A stretch of 58,252 bases of DNA from Sandaracinus sp. (GTDB taxonomy: Bacteria; Myxococcota_A; Polyangia; Polyangiales; Houyiibacteriaceae): positions 1 to 58,252 of the forward strand of contig JACKEH010000022.1 of NCBI GenBank assembly GCA_020633125.1. The letters run 5' to 3'. The translations under genes and the position numbers were made by a program. Under the pieces are notes generated by a model, which searched no databases, was not told where the DNA came from, and saw only the letters and a program-made list of their open reading frames with translations. Every line of letters starts with the position of its first letter. The first letter of the stretch is position 1. Below, piece after piece: positions 46,520-54,414 of this stretch.

Positions 46520-47427
46520 CGCGCCCTCCGAAGACGCGCGAAGAGCGCTTCGAGATCGCCCGGGGCGGGACGCGCGAGGCTTCGGAGCCCGAGGCCGGCC
46601 TCGACGATCCGCCGCGCGACCTGCTCGGCCACGTCGTCGGGCGCGTCTTCGGCGAGCTCGAGTCGCACGCGAAGCGGGTCTTCTCCGACCACGGCGATCG
46701 ACGCGACGCCACCCTGCCCTTCGAGCACGTCCCGCAACGCGCGTTCTTCGCCGCGAAGCTCGAGCACCAACGCGTGGTCCTCGCCGAGCACGTCGTCCTT
46801 CGCACCGCTCACCGCGACGCGGCCTTCGTGCAAGACGAGCAGGTGATCGCAGCTGCGCGCGACCTCGCCGAGGATGTGCGTGCTGAGCACGATGGTGCGC
46901 TCGCCGCGGAGGCGATCGAGGGTCGCGCGCATCTCCGCGATCTGCTCGGGGTCGAGGCCTTGAATCGGCTCGTCGAGCACCAGCACCGCGGGGTCGTGCA
47001 CGAGCGCTTGGGCGAGGCCGACCCGCTGGCGGTAGCCGTGCGAGAGCGTGTCGAGCGGCTCGCCCGCCACCTCGCGAAGGCCAGCGCGCTCGAGCGCGGC
47101 GTCGACGGAGGCTTGGTCGTCGCGACCACGAAGTCGCGCCGCGTGGGTCACGAAGGCGCGCACGCGCATGTCGGGCCAGAGCGGCGGACGATCCGGCAAG
47201 TAGCCGACCACCGCGCGCGCGGCCTTCGACGCTGCGTCATGGCCTGCCAAACGCAGGCTTCCCGAGGTCGGCGCGGTCAGTCCCGCGAGCATGCGCAAGG
47301 TGGTCGTCTTGCCCGCGCCGTTGAGGCCGAGCAGCCCGACCAGCGCGCCCTTGGGAGCCTCGAACGTCAGCTCGCGCACCGCCGCGTGCGCACCGAACCA
47401 TTTGCTGACGTTCTCGGCGACGATCAC
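46516..47427 (-). CDS. ABC transporter ATP-binding protein (GldA-like)
   Basis: 303 residues from GTG 47427. Walker A is GLNGAGKTT, Q-loop region VGYLPDRPPLWPDMRV, signature LSHGYRQRV, Walker B AVLVLDEP and switch His in STHILGEV. The tail (about 220-303) is an accessory domain as in ABC-2 exporters. The start overlaps the upstream lipoprotein stop (GTGA), and the stop overlaps the permease TTG. It energises the exporter formed with the next genes. Confidence 0.93.
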   Translation of the reverse strand: MIVAENVSKWFGAHAAVRELTFEAPKGALVGLLGLNGAGKTTTLRMLAGLTAPTSGSLRLAGHDAASKAARAVVGYLPDRPPLWPDMRVRAFVTHAARLRGRDDQASVDAALERAGLREVAGEPLDTLSHGYRQRVGLAQALVHDPAVLVLDEPIQGLDPEQIAEMRATLDRLRGERTIVLSTHILGEVARSCDHLLVLHEGRVAVSGAKDDVLGEDHALVLELRGEERALRDVLEGQGGVASIAVVGEDPLRVRLELAEDAPDDVAEQVARRIVEAGLGLRSLARPAPGDLEALFARLRRAR

Positions 47428-48035
47428 GGCTCTTCGACGTCCACGCCGTCCGCGCCGCTGTAGCTCGCGGCTTCGTCGCCGAGCGCGAACGCACGCAGGG
47501 TCCCGCGCACGCTCGCTTCCATGCCCGTGAGCTGCGCCGTCATGCGCGACTCGATGATCACGGGGCCGACGTCGGGGCAATAGACGGTGGCGATGAGCCG
47601 GCCGTCCTCGCCGCCGGTCTCTTCGACGCGCACGCAATTCTCGAAGACCCCCGCCAGGACGTCGACGCGCTCGTCGGTCGCGGAGATGCGCGCGGTCCGG
47701 CCGGCGCCGGCGTCCCAGGTCGCGCCGACCTCGATCGGGTCGTGCAAGAGCCAGCTCGACGACGCGGGCTCGAAGATGCCTTCCGCGCGGCGCTCGTACG
47801 TGAGCGATTGACCGCCGTCGTTGCGAATCTCGACGCTCGTGCCCCGAATCGCGACGACGCGGCTGATGGCCAGCACGTCGGGCCCGACGCCGGTCGCGAC
47901 GTCGTAGGTCCACACGCTTCCTTCGCTCATCGGGTAGAGCCGCTCCGAGGTCACGGGGCCGCGGTCGACGGGGCGTTGCGCGCCGCCACACGCGAGGAGG
48001 AAGAAGGCGAAGAGCGGGAGTGCGGTGCGGGTCAT
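47424..48035 (-). CDS. Lipoprotein leading the ABC operon
   Basis: 203 residues. Signal with lipobox LLAC (Cys16). The mature part is beta-rich (GSVWTYDVATGVGPDVLAIS, TDERVDVLAGVFENCVRVEE), of the kind seen in periplasmic proteins of unknown function that begin with a WxY...G strand. The ATG at 48035 is preferred over upstream codons that lack signal-peptide features. The stop overlaps the ATPase GTG, so it belongs to the ABC operon and may help present substrate. Confidence 0.78.
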   Translation of the reverse strand: MTRTALPLFAFFLLACGGAQRPVDRGPVTSERLYPMSEGSVWTYDVATGVGPDVLAISRVVAIRGTSVEIRNDGGQSLTYERRAEGIFEPASSSWLLHDPIEVGATWDAGAGRTARISATDERVDVLAGVFENCVRVEETGGEDGRLIATVYCPDVGPVIIESRMTAQLTGMEASVRGTLRAFALGDEAASYSGADGVDVEEP

Positions 48036-48103
48036 GCGGGTCTCGTTGCGCGGCCCCGGCCTTTCGTTCCGAACCTTCGGACGTGGACCGGCGGGGAGCG
48101 GCC

Positions 48104-48358
48104 TCAGAACACGTAGCGGGCGACCACCCATCCGAAAAAGAGCGTGCAGGCGACGAGCACCCCGATTTGCACGGGGTCGATCGAGAGCTTCTTGGCCAGC
48201 GCGCTCGCGCGTTCCCGCACCTCGGCGTCGCTCGCCCCACGCAGCGCTCGTGCGAGGGCGCGGGCCTGGCCGAAGTCACCGACCTCGAAGGCATGCTCGG
48301 CCTTCGCGAGCTTCGCGGCGGCCTCGTCGGGGGCGGCCGGATCGGGAGCAGCGGTCAT
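48104..48358 (-). CDS. Small tail-anchored protein
   Basis: 84 residues. Helical soluble part (AAKLAKAEHAFEVGDFGQAR, one TPR-like hairpin), then a single C-terminal membrane helix (IGVLVACTLFFGWVVARYVF). It lies 68 bp before the lipoprotein of the ABC operon on the same strand. No family recognised. Start ATG at 48358. Confidence 0.6.
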   Translation of the reverse strand: MTAAPDPAAPDEAAAKLAKAEHAFEVGDFGQARALARALRGASDAEVRERASALAKKLSIDPVQIGVLVACTLFFGWVVARYVF

Positions 48359-48589
48359 GGGGCGCGGAGCATAGCAGCGCGCCTCGCGGCGCAAGCGCGC
48401 AGTGTCGGGGGGCCCTCGAACGGGGAATCCCACGTCGGGGCGGCCCCGTGGGCGGACGCGCCCGCGTATGGCACTCTCGCGGCGCTCGGGGCAGACCCCG
48501 GCGTCTGTTTCCGTACCCTGATCGTCTCGGCGCGCGAATCCCGCGAGAGGGTTCGACGTCTGCTCTTGGTTCGAGGACTCGCGATTCGA

Positions 48590-49504
48590 ATGAAGGCCAC
48601 GCTCGTCATCCCGACCTACCGCCGCCCGGAGCGCCTTCGCGCCCTCCTGGAGTGCCTGACGAACCAAGAGGGCGACGTGCTGCAGCGTGTCGTCGTCTGC
48701 GACGACGGCTCCGGTGACGAGACCGAGAGCGTCGCGCGCAGCTTCGAAGGTCGGCTACCACTCGTCTACGCGTGGCAGGAGGACCTCGGCTTCCGCGCGG
48801 GCCAAGCGCGCAACATGGGCATTCGCGAGGCGCTCGGGGACGTCGTGGTCTTCGTCGACGACGACGTGCTCGTACGCCCGGACTTCGTGGCTGCGCACGT
48901 CGAGGCCCACGTCCGCCTTCGCGCGGAGGGTCACACGCGCAGCGTCGTGCTCGGCTTTCGCCACCGCACGCACGAGCTCGTGGGTCGCGTGCCGACGTGG
49001 GAAGAGATCCTCGCGGGCGAGCGCGACGACCGCATCGCGGACCTGAAGGGCGCGTCGGTCGCAGAGCAAGACGACCCCTGGATCTACGTCTACAGCTGCA
49101 ACTTCAGCGTCTCGCTCGGCGGCCCGGAGCTCGTCTTCGACGACACCTTTCACGGCTGGGGCATCGAGGACACCGAGCTCGGCTACCGCCTGCACCGCGC
49201 GGGTTACGTCATCGTCGACGAGCCGAAGGCGCGGGTGCTGCACGTCGAAGACCCCGCCCCGCGCGATCCCTTTCGCTGCGAAGAGCGCGCGTTGCCACCG
49301 ACCTACGACAGCTACGTGCACAACGCCGTGCGCTTCATGGACAAGTACCCGGAGGACGACGCGCTCGCGCGTTGGGTGCGCGGCGACCTCCGCTGGTACG
49401 TGCTCGACGAGCGCGGGCGCTTCGTGAAGAACGGCTACGAGAACGACGTGGAGGTCGTGCTCGAGAACTGCCGCGCGGCGCGACGGGGCATGGACGCCGC
49501 CTGA
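48590..49504 (+). CDS. Family 2 glycosyltransferase
   Basis: 304 residues. Transfers a sugar from a nucleotide donor. GT-A motifs: VIPTYRRPERL, VVVCDDGSGDET, the metal-binding VFVDDDV and the acceptor-side GWGIEDTELGYRL. The C-terminal part (FRCEERALPPTYDSYVHN, AVRFMDKYPEDDALA) resembles chondroitin-polymerase-like GT2 enzymes. No membrane helix. GAGGA at 48573 is 12 nt from the ATG, a little far. The acceptor is unknown; a cell-surface glycan or glycoprotein is likely. Confidence 0.88.
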   Translation: MKATLVIPTYRRPERLRALLECLTNQEGDVLQRVVVCDDGSGDETESVARSFEGRLPLVYAWQEDLGFRAGQARNMGIREALGDVVVFVDDDVLVRPDFVAAHVEAHVRLRAEGHTRSVVLGFRHRTHELVGRVPTWEEILAGERDDRIADLKGASVAEQDDPWIYVYSCNFSVSLGGPELVFDDTFHGWGIEDTELGYRLHRAGYVIVDEPKARVLHVEDPAPRDPFRCEERALPPTYDSYVHNAVRFMDKYPEDDALARWVRGDLRWYVLDERGRFVKNGYENDVEVVLENCRAARRGMDAA

Positions 49505-49558
49505 GAGCCCATCGCGAGCTTCTGCGGGAAGCGCCGTCTCGGTCGCGCCAGATGGCGT

Positions 49559-49624
49559 GAAGCCGTCGAGGGGACGGCGCGGGAAGGGGCACCGGCTCCG
49601 CTCTGTCGGTCGAGCCGGGCGACC
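49559..49624 (+). repeat. 66-bp direct repeat, copy 1
   Basis: Shares GAAGCCGTCGA, GGGGCACCGGCTCCGCTCTG and TCGGTCGAGCC with copy 2 at 49695-49760, with about six differences. Copies are 136 bp apart. Confidence 0.8.
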
Positions 49625-49694
49625 CACTTCGTAACGCCGTGGCGCGCGTACCACGCATGGATGCCGCCTTCGTGCCGGCGTCGCGGTTGCCCGA

Positions 49695-49760
49695 GAAGCC
49701 GTCGAAGGGGCGGCGCGAGGAGGGGCACCGGCTCCGCTCTGTCGGTCGAGCCAGGCGACC
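49695..49760 (+). repeat. 66-bp direct repeat, copy 2
   Basis: Second copy of the unit at 49559-49624, same orientation. Followed by sequence not shared with copy 1. Confidence 0.8.
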
Positions 49761-49876
49761 TCCTGCGGACCTCGCTACGCTCGGCCACTTCGTAGGTCGC
49801 AGGGTTTGGCTGGACCTCTCGACGCTCCGCCGGCGCCCCACCCCGCGCCTCACGTGCGAGGACCGCACGCGGCGCT

Positions 49877-49920
49877 GGCCGCACGAGGCGGTGGCGCGAG
49901 GCGCCGTCTCGGTCTCCGAA
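49877..49920 (+). repeat. Dispersed about-45-bp repeat, copy 2
   Basis: GGCCGCACGAGGCGGTGG, then CGCGAGGCGCCGTCTCGG. Slightly shortened relative to copies 3 and 4. Contains a GGCGC/GCGCC-type palindrome. Confidence 0.65.
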
Positions 49921-49923
49921 GCA

Positions 49924-49970
49924 GAGGCCGCGCAGCGGCGGTGGCGCTAGGCGCCGTCTCGGTCTCTGAC
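49924..49970 (+). repeat. Dispersed about-45-bp repeat, copy 3
   Basis: GAGGCCGCGCAGCGGCGG, then TGGCGCTAGGCGCCGTCTCG and GTCTCTGAC. In tandem with copy 2, followed directly by the simple repeat region. Confidence 0.7.
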
Positions 49971-50035
49971 ACCGTCTCGGTCTCTGACACCGTCACCGTC
50001 ACGGACACCGTCACCGACACCGACACCGTCACTGC
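49962..50035 (+). repeat. Hexamer-period simple repeat before the thioesterase gene
   Basis: Runs of GTCTCG-GTCTCTGACACC and then CACCGT/GACACC units end 24 bp before the ATG at 50059. Slippage here could change spacing of upstream signals. Confidence 0.7.
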
Positions 50036-50058
50036 CGCCGTCGTGTACGTTCCCGCCC

Positions 50059-50442
50059 ATGCAGGTCCGCACCCACCTCGGCATCTCCCACGCCCTCTGC
50101 GGCGAGCCCCTCGAGCTCTCCGAAGGCCGCGCCCTCACGCGTTTCGTCACCACCGCCGAAATGGGCGCCGACGACCGGGGCCTCGTGCACGGCGGCTTCG
50201 TCTTCGGTCTCGCCGACCACGCCGCGATGCTCGCGGTCAACGATCCTCTCGTCGTGCTCGGCTCGTCCGAGGTGCGCTTCCTCGCGCCCGTGAAGGTCGG
50301 CGACACGGTGATCGCGCAGGCCGAGGTCCGCGAGACCAAAGGAAAGAAGCGTGTGCTCGAGGTCGTCGCGCGGGTCGGAGAGCGCGAGGTGCTCGCGGGA
50401 ACGATGACCGCGTTCGTGCTCGACAAACACGTGTTGGACTGA
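50059..50442 (+). CDS. Hot-dog fold thioesterase
   Basis: 127 residues, normal size for PaaI-like thioesterases, which hydrolyse acyl-CoA. The hot-dog helix motif LVHGGFVFGLADHAAMLAVN and the strand VRFLAPVKVGDTVIAQAEV are typical. No transmembrane or extra domain. It precedes a MaoC-like hydratase gene, suggesting acyl-CoA metabolism. Confidence 0.82.
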   Translation: MQVRTHLGISHALCGEPLELSEGRALTRFVTTAEMGADDRGLVHGGFVFGLADHAAMLAVNDPLVVLGSSEVRFLAPVKVGDTVIAQAEVRETKGKKRVLEVVARVGEREVLAGTMTAFVLDKHVLD

Positions 50443-50462
50443 GGGGCCTTCTCGTTCGGCGG

Positions 50463-50545
50463 GCGTCGGCACGGGCACGGGCGCGGGCAGGAGCACGGCC
50501 GGGCACGGGCACGGGCACGAGCACGGCCGGGCACGGGCGCGCCCC
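50463..50545 (+). repeat. GGGCAC hexamer-type simple repeat
   Basis: Imperfect CACGGG/GCACGGCC units fill the gap between the thioesterase and the MaoC-like gene. No gene or hairpin terminator stands out. Confidence 0.75.
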
Positions 50546-50599
50546 CCATCGCCCCCGCTTCTTGCTGCCCGCGCGCACCCGGAGTAAACGCGCTCCCCC

Positions 50600-51430
50600 A
50601 TGGCGCTCGATCCGAATTCCGTCGGCCGGACCACTCCGGAGCTCATCCACGAATACGAGTGGCGCGACGTCGCGCTCTACGCCCTCGGGGTCGGCGCGAC
50701 CCTCGACGAGCTCGACTTCCTCTACGAGAAGCGCGGGCCCAAGGTTCTGCCGAGCTTCGCCGTCATCCCGACCTTCGCGGCCTGCGAAGCGCTCTTCGAG
50801 GCGGTCGGCGGCGACTTTCGCGGCGTCGTGCACGGCGCGCAGAAGATCACCCTGCACGCGCCCTTCGAGCCGAGCGGCAAGCTGGTGACCGTCGGCAAGG
50901 TCGCCGGCGTCTACGACCTCAAGCGCCTCGCGCAGGCGGTCTTCACGACCGAGACCCGCGACGCCAAGGGCACCCTCCTCTGCGAGACGGAGTGGCTCAT
51001 TCTCTACCGCTTCGACGGCGGTTTCGGCGGCGCACGCCCGCCGGCGAGCCCGAAGCTTCGCCCGCTCGAGCGCGACGCGGACTTCACCCGCGAAGAGAAG
51101 ACGAGCCGCGAGCAAGCCGCGCTCTACCGCCTCAGCGGCGACCTCAACCCGCTGCACGTCGACCCGGAGCTCGCGACCGAGGTCGGCTTCGACCGCCCCA
51201 TCCTTCACGGCCTGTGCACCTTCGGGTACGCGGCGCGCGCGCTGCTCCACAGCCGCTGCGGAGGCGATCCCACGCGGCTTCGGGAGCTCTTCGGTCAGTT
51301 CAAGCGCCCGGTCTGGCCGGGCGACACCTTCGTCACGCGCGGCTGGGACGAAGAGGATCGTGTGCTCCTCACCACCGAGACCCGCGAAGGCGAAGACGTC
51401 GCGTTCACGGGCTACGCGCGCGTCGTGTGA
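50600..51430 (+). CDS. MaoC-like (R)-specific enoyl-CoA hydratase
   Basis: 276 residues with a double hot-dog layout, like the hydratase-2 part of eukaryotic MFE-2. It hydrates 2-enoyl-CoA to (R)-3-hydroxyacyl-CoA. The C-terminal half holds the catalytic hydratase-2 motif LSGDLNPLHVDPELA with Asp181 and His186; the N-terminal half (VIPTFAACEALFEAVGG, VVHGAQKITLHAPFEPSG) is the non-catalytic acyl-binding repeat. The stop overlaps the next GTG. Adjacent to the thioesterase. Confidence 0.9.
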   Translation: MALDPNSVGRTTPELIHEYEWRDVALYALGVGATLDELDFLYEKRGPKVLPSFAVIPTFAACEALFEAVGGDFRGVVHGAQKITLHAPFEPSGKLVTVGKVAGVYDLKRLAQAVFTTETRDAKGTLLCETEWLILYRFDGGFGGARPPASPKLRPLERDADFTREEKTSREQAALYRLSGDLNPLHVDPELATEVGFDRPILHGLCTFGYAARALLHSRCGGDPTRLRELFGQFKRPVWPGDTFVTRGWDEEDRVLLTTETREGEDVAFTGYARVV

Positions 51431-51972
51431 GCACGCGGCTCCTGCTGCCGCTCCTCCTCGCGTGCGGAAGCTCGACCTCGACGGGCGCGGGGCTCGACGC
51501 GGCTTTCGACGCCGGCTTCGACGCCGGCTTCGACGCGAGCTTCGACGCCTCGAGCGACGTCGGCCCGGTCGACGCGTCGTTCGACGCGACCCCCGACGCA
51601 GCGGACGCCACCGAATCCCCCGACGCGTTCGTGGACGCCGGCACGTGCCCCGAGGTGCGGGTCGGCGGCTACGTCCTCGACGGCGCCGTCCCCGCGAGCT
51701 GCCCGCCGGGCGACGGGGAGGGATCGCCGGAGCCGGTGATCTCGCTCGACGCGCCCTGTCGTCTGCGCGTGAACCCCGACCCGGTCGTCGAGGACCGCCT
51801 CCGACTCGAAGGCACGCTCGACGTCGACGCCGAGGGTCGACTCTTCGGAACGCTGCGGCTCAACGGCGTGGAGACCGAGTGCGCCGGCGCGCTCGAAGGC
51901 GACGTACCGGAAGACCGCGTGCTCGTCCTCGATTGCGGCGACTGCGACGTGCGCTTCCGTCCGCGGCGTTGA
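51427..51972 (+). CDS. Asp/Ala-rich lipoprotein, function unknown
   Basis: 181 residues from GTG 51427 overlapping the hydratase stop (GTGA). Lipobox LLAC (Cys13). Residues 20-65 are a low-complexity FDAGFDAGFDASFDA-type linker, then a small beta domain with several Cys (CPEVRVGGYVLDG, CRLRVNPDPVV, CAGALEGD, DCGDCDVRF). A multi-hairpin element begins on its stop codon. The coupling to a metabolic gene is probably only transcriptional. Confidence 0.75.
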   Translation: MSTRLLLPLLLACGSSTSTGAGLDAAFDAGFDAGFDASFDASSDVGPVDASFDATPDAADATESPDAFVDAGTCPEVRVGGYVLDGAVPASCPPGDGEGSPEPVISLDAPCRLRVNPDPVVEDRLRLEGTLDVDAEGRLFGTLRLNGVETECAGALEGDVPEDRVLVLDCGDCDVRFRPRR

Positions 51973-52113
51973 GAGCACGTCCCACTTGCACGGATCCAAT
52001 CCGTGCGAGTGGAGGCGTCGCTCGGTGGTGGGAGGGGGCCCGATCCGGGAGCACGCCGCCCCTTGAGGAGAAGGAAGAGCATGAATCATGCGACTGATTC
52101 GTGCTCTGAAACG
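51970..52113 (+). repeat. Multi-hairpin intergenic element, copy B
   Basis: Begins on the lipoprotein stop (TGAGAGCA). Hairpin 1 is CACTTGCACGGAT / ATCCGTGCGAGTG (51983-52011), identical to copy A except for the loop. Hairpin 3 is AGAGCATGAATCA / TGATTCGTGCTCT (52076-52107). The central GC hairpin of copy A is mostly deleted. In hairpin 3 the seventh pair is T-G here and A-T in copy A, changed on both sides. Confidence 0.75.
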
Positions 52114-52165
52114 ACGAGGAGCCCCGCGGTCGGCGAGGCTCGTCGTGCCGAGGTCCGCGATGGAA

Positions 52166-52639
52166 TCAGCTCTCGCGCGGGACGACCTCGCAGCTGACGA
52201 TCGTCTGACCCGAGGTCGGCGCGGCGGTCGCCGACGCTTGCGCCGGACCAGTGGTCGCCACGGCGGGGGTCGCGAGGGAGGTCACGTCACACTCCGCGCG
52301 AAGCACCACGAAGCCTCGCGGCTGGTCGACGAGCGACTCCTCGACCGTCACCAGGAGCGAGAGGTCCGAGCGCGGCATCTGCGCCACGAGCTGCGCGACG
52401 TCGGCTTCGTCGTCGTACGAGAGCGTGCCGAGACGCTCGTAGGTCTCGCTGTCTTCCGCTCGCCACCACGCGACGTAGCGCGCGCTCTCCCCGTCGCGCA
52501 CGTAGCGCTCGGGCGGCGGCGCGTCTTGAAGCGAGACCTCGATCTCACCGGGCGCGGCGGTGGGGGTGGTGTGAGTCTCGGCTCCTCGGGCACAGCCGAG
52601 GAGCGGAAGGAGCACGAAGAGGGGTCGTAGGCGGGTCAT
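52166..52639 (-). CDS. Small lipoprotein, function unknown
   Basis: 157 residues from ATG 52639. Lipobox LLGC (Cys16). The mature part begins with a Thr/Ala/Pro linker, then a mixed helix/strand region (VAWWRAEDSETYERLGTLSY, DDEADVAQLVAQMPRSDLSL) and an Ala/Thr-rich end. No family recognised. Convergent with the lipoprotein at 51427, with the hairpin element between them. Confidence 0.68.
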   Translation of the reverse strand: MTRLRPLFVLLPLLGCARGAETHTTPTAAPGEIEVSLQDAPPPERYVRDGESARYVAWWRAEDSETYERLGTLSYDDEADVAQLVAQMPRSDLSLLVTVEESLVDQPRGFVVLRAECDVTSLATPAVATTGPAQASATAAPTSGQTIVSCEVVPRES

Positions 52640-52773
52640 GCCGAACGAAGTTGCAGTGCCCGTTCCGCCCACGTTCACGGGCGAGCGGCCCCGCGCCGCG
52701 ACCAGACGTCTCGCCCGTGGCAGGTCGCCACGACGGTCGACCGCGCGCCGTCGCGTGCCAGACTCCGCCGTCC

Positions 52774-54333
52774 ATGGCCAAGCCCCCCGTTCGCGTCGAC
52801 CTCGCGCTGCACCCCGACGTGCTCCTCGACGACCGCGCGTTGCGCGCGGCGGCGGTGAACGAAGCACGCGTGCGTGACGCCGACGTGCGTGCGGTGCGGG
52901 TGATTCGTCGTGCGATCGACGCACGCCGTGGCCGCGTGCTCGTGCAGACGCTCGTGGAGCTCGACTTCGAGGCGCCGAAGGACCAGCCCGTTCTGCCGCT
53001 CGATCTTCCGACCCTCGACGGCGCGCCGCCGGTGGTGATCGTCGGCGCCGGCCCCGCCGGACTCTTCGCCGCCTGGGCCCTCGCCCGTCACGGCGTCCGC
53101 AGCGTGATCGTCGAGCGCGGCAAATCCGTGCGACCGCGCCGACGCGACCTCGCCGCGCTCACCCAACGCGGCGCCTTGAACCCCGAGAGCAACTACTGCT
53201 TCGGCGAAGGCGGCGCCGGCACCTTCAGCGACGGCAAGCTCTACACGCGCAGCAGCAAACGCGGCGACGTCGAAGCCGTGCTGCGCGCCTTCGTCGCCTA
53301 CGGCGCCAACCCCGACATTCTCGTCGACGCGCGCCCACACATCGGCACCAACAAGCTGCCCGGTGTCGTCACCGCGATGCGCGAGCACCTCGAGTCGGCC
53401 GGCGTCGAGGTGCTCTTCGAGACGCGGGTCGACGCGATTGCCACCGCGGGCGGCCGCGCGACCGGCGTCGTGCTCTCGGACGGTCGCGTGCTCGAAGCAC
53501 GCGCGGTCATCGTCGCTCCCGGCCACAGCGCCCGCGACGTGCAGCGTTTCGTCGCCGACGCGGGCGCGCGCGTCACCTTCAAGTCGTTCGCGATCGGCGT
53601 GCGCGTCGAGCACGCGCAGAGCTTCGTCGACCGCCTCCAGTTCGGGCCGCTCGCGGGGCACCCCGTCCTCGGCGCCGCGTCCTACCGGATCGTCGAGCGC
53701 GCCTGCGGCACCGGCATCTTCTCGTTCTGCATGTGCCCCGGCGGCTTCGTCGCGCCCGCCGCCACCGAGCCGGGCGGCCAGGTCGTCAACGGCTGGAGCC
53801 CGAGCAAACGAAACGGCAAGTTCGCCAACAGCGGCTTCGTCACCGAGATCGGCCCCACGCAGCTCGCGGCGTTCGGCTTGGATCCCGAAGACCCCTTCGC
53901 AGGTGTGGAGCTGCAACGCCGCATCGAGCGTCGCGCGTACGAAGCCGGCGGTGGCGACTACGTGGCGCCCGCGCAACGCATCGCGGACTTCGTCGAACGC
54001 CGCGCCTCGAGCTCGCTCCCCGCGACGAGCTACCCGCGCCCCGTCGCCTCGGCCCGCCTCGACGACGTGCTCGAATCGCTCGCCGAACCGCTCCGCCAAG
54101 CGCTGCTGCAGATCGACCGCAAGATGCGGGGCTACGCCCGCGGCGACGCCGTCGCGCTCGGCGTCGAGTCGCGCACCAGCTCGCCCGTGCGCATGGAACG
54201 CGACCGCGAAACCCTCGAATCCGTCGGCCTCGCGGGGCTCTACCCCTGCGGCGAAGGCGCCGGTTTCGCGGGCGGCATCATGAGCGCCGCGCTCGACGGC
54301 ATTCGCGTCGCGGACGCGATCGCGCGTCGTTGA
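52774..54333 (+). CDS. FAD-dependent dehydrogenase (COG2509-like)
   Basis: 519 residues. After an 80-residue N-terminal domain (LHPDVLLDDRALRAAAVNEA, VRAVRVIRRAIDARRGRVLV) comes the FAD-binding Rossmann motif VIVGAGPAGLFAAWALARHG (from residue 88), then the family segments NYCFGEGGAGTFSDGKLYTR and HIGTNKLPGVV, and the C-terminal GLYPCGEGAGFAGGIMSAAL. Substrate unknown in this family. The ATG at 52774 is chosen because upstream codons give a non-protein-like leader. Confidence 0.9.
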   Translation: MAKPPVRVDLALHPDVLLDDRALRAAAVNEARVRDADVRAVRVIRRAIDARRGRVLVQTLVELDFEAPKDQPVLPLDLPTLDGAPPVVIVGAGPAGLFAAWALARHGVRSVIVERGKSVRPRRRDLAALTQRGALNPESNYCFGEGGAGTFSDGKLYTRSSKRGDVEAVLRAFVAYGANPDILVDARPHIGTNKLPGVVTAMREHLESAGVEVLFETRVDAIATAGGRATGVVLSDGRVLEARAVIVAPGHSARDVQRFVADAGARVTFKSFAIGVRVEHAQSFVDRLQFGPLAGHPVLGAASYRIVERACGTGIFSFCMCPGGFVAPAATEPGGQVVNGWSPSKRNGKFANSGFVTEIGPTQLAAFGLDPEDPFAGVELQRRIERRAYEAGGGDYVAPAQRIADFVERRASSSLPATSYPRPVASARLDDVLESLAEPLRQALLQIDRKMRGYARGDAVALGVESRTSSPVRMERDRETLESVGLAGLYPCGEGAGFAGGIMSAALDGIRVADAIARR

Positions 54334-54414
54334 GTCTGCGGAGAAGTCTCTCCGCTGCCCGGTACCGTGCAGTGTTGGTGGCCTTCCTTCGGCCGATCAT
54401 CCTATCCTCCCAAC

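Larger units (their letters stand above)
49505..50058. other. 554-bp repeat-rich intergenic region
   Basis: No gene. From left to right: a partial unit with CGCCGTCTCGGTCGCGCC (49532-49549), two 66-bp direct repeats (49559 and 49695), two dispersed repeat units (49877 and 49924) and a hexamer-period simple repeat up to the thioesterase start. It looks like an accumulation site for repeats between two unrelated genes. Confidence 0.75.

Noticed and set aside
49335..49884. Minus-strand frames over the 66-bp repeats, reading STDRAEPVP-like peptides
   Set aside because: They overlap the glycosyltransferase 3' end and repeat DNA, with no start signal or domain.
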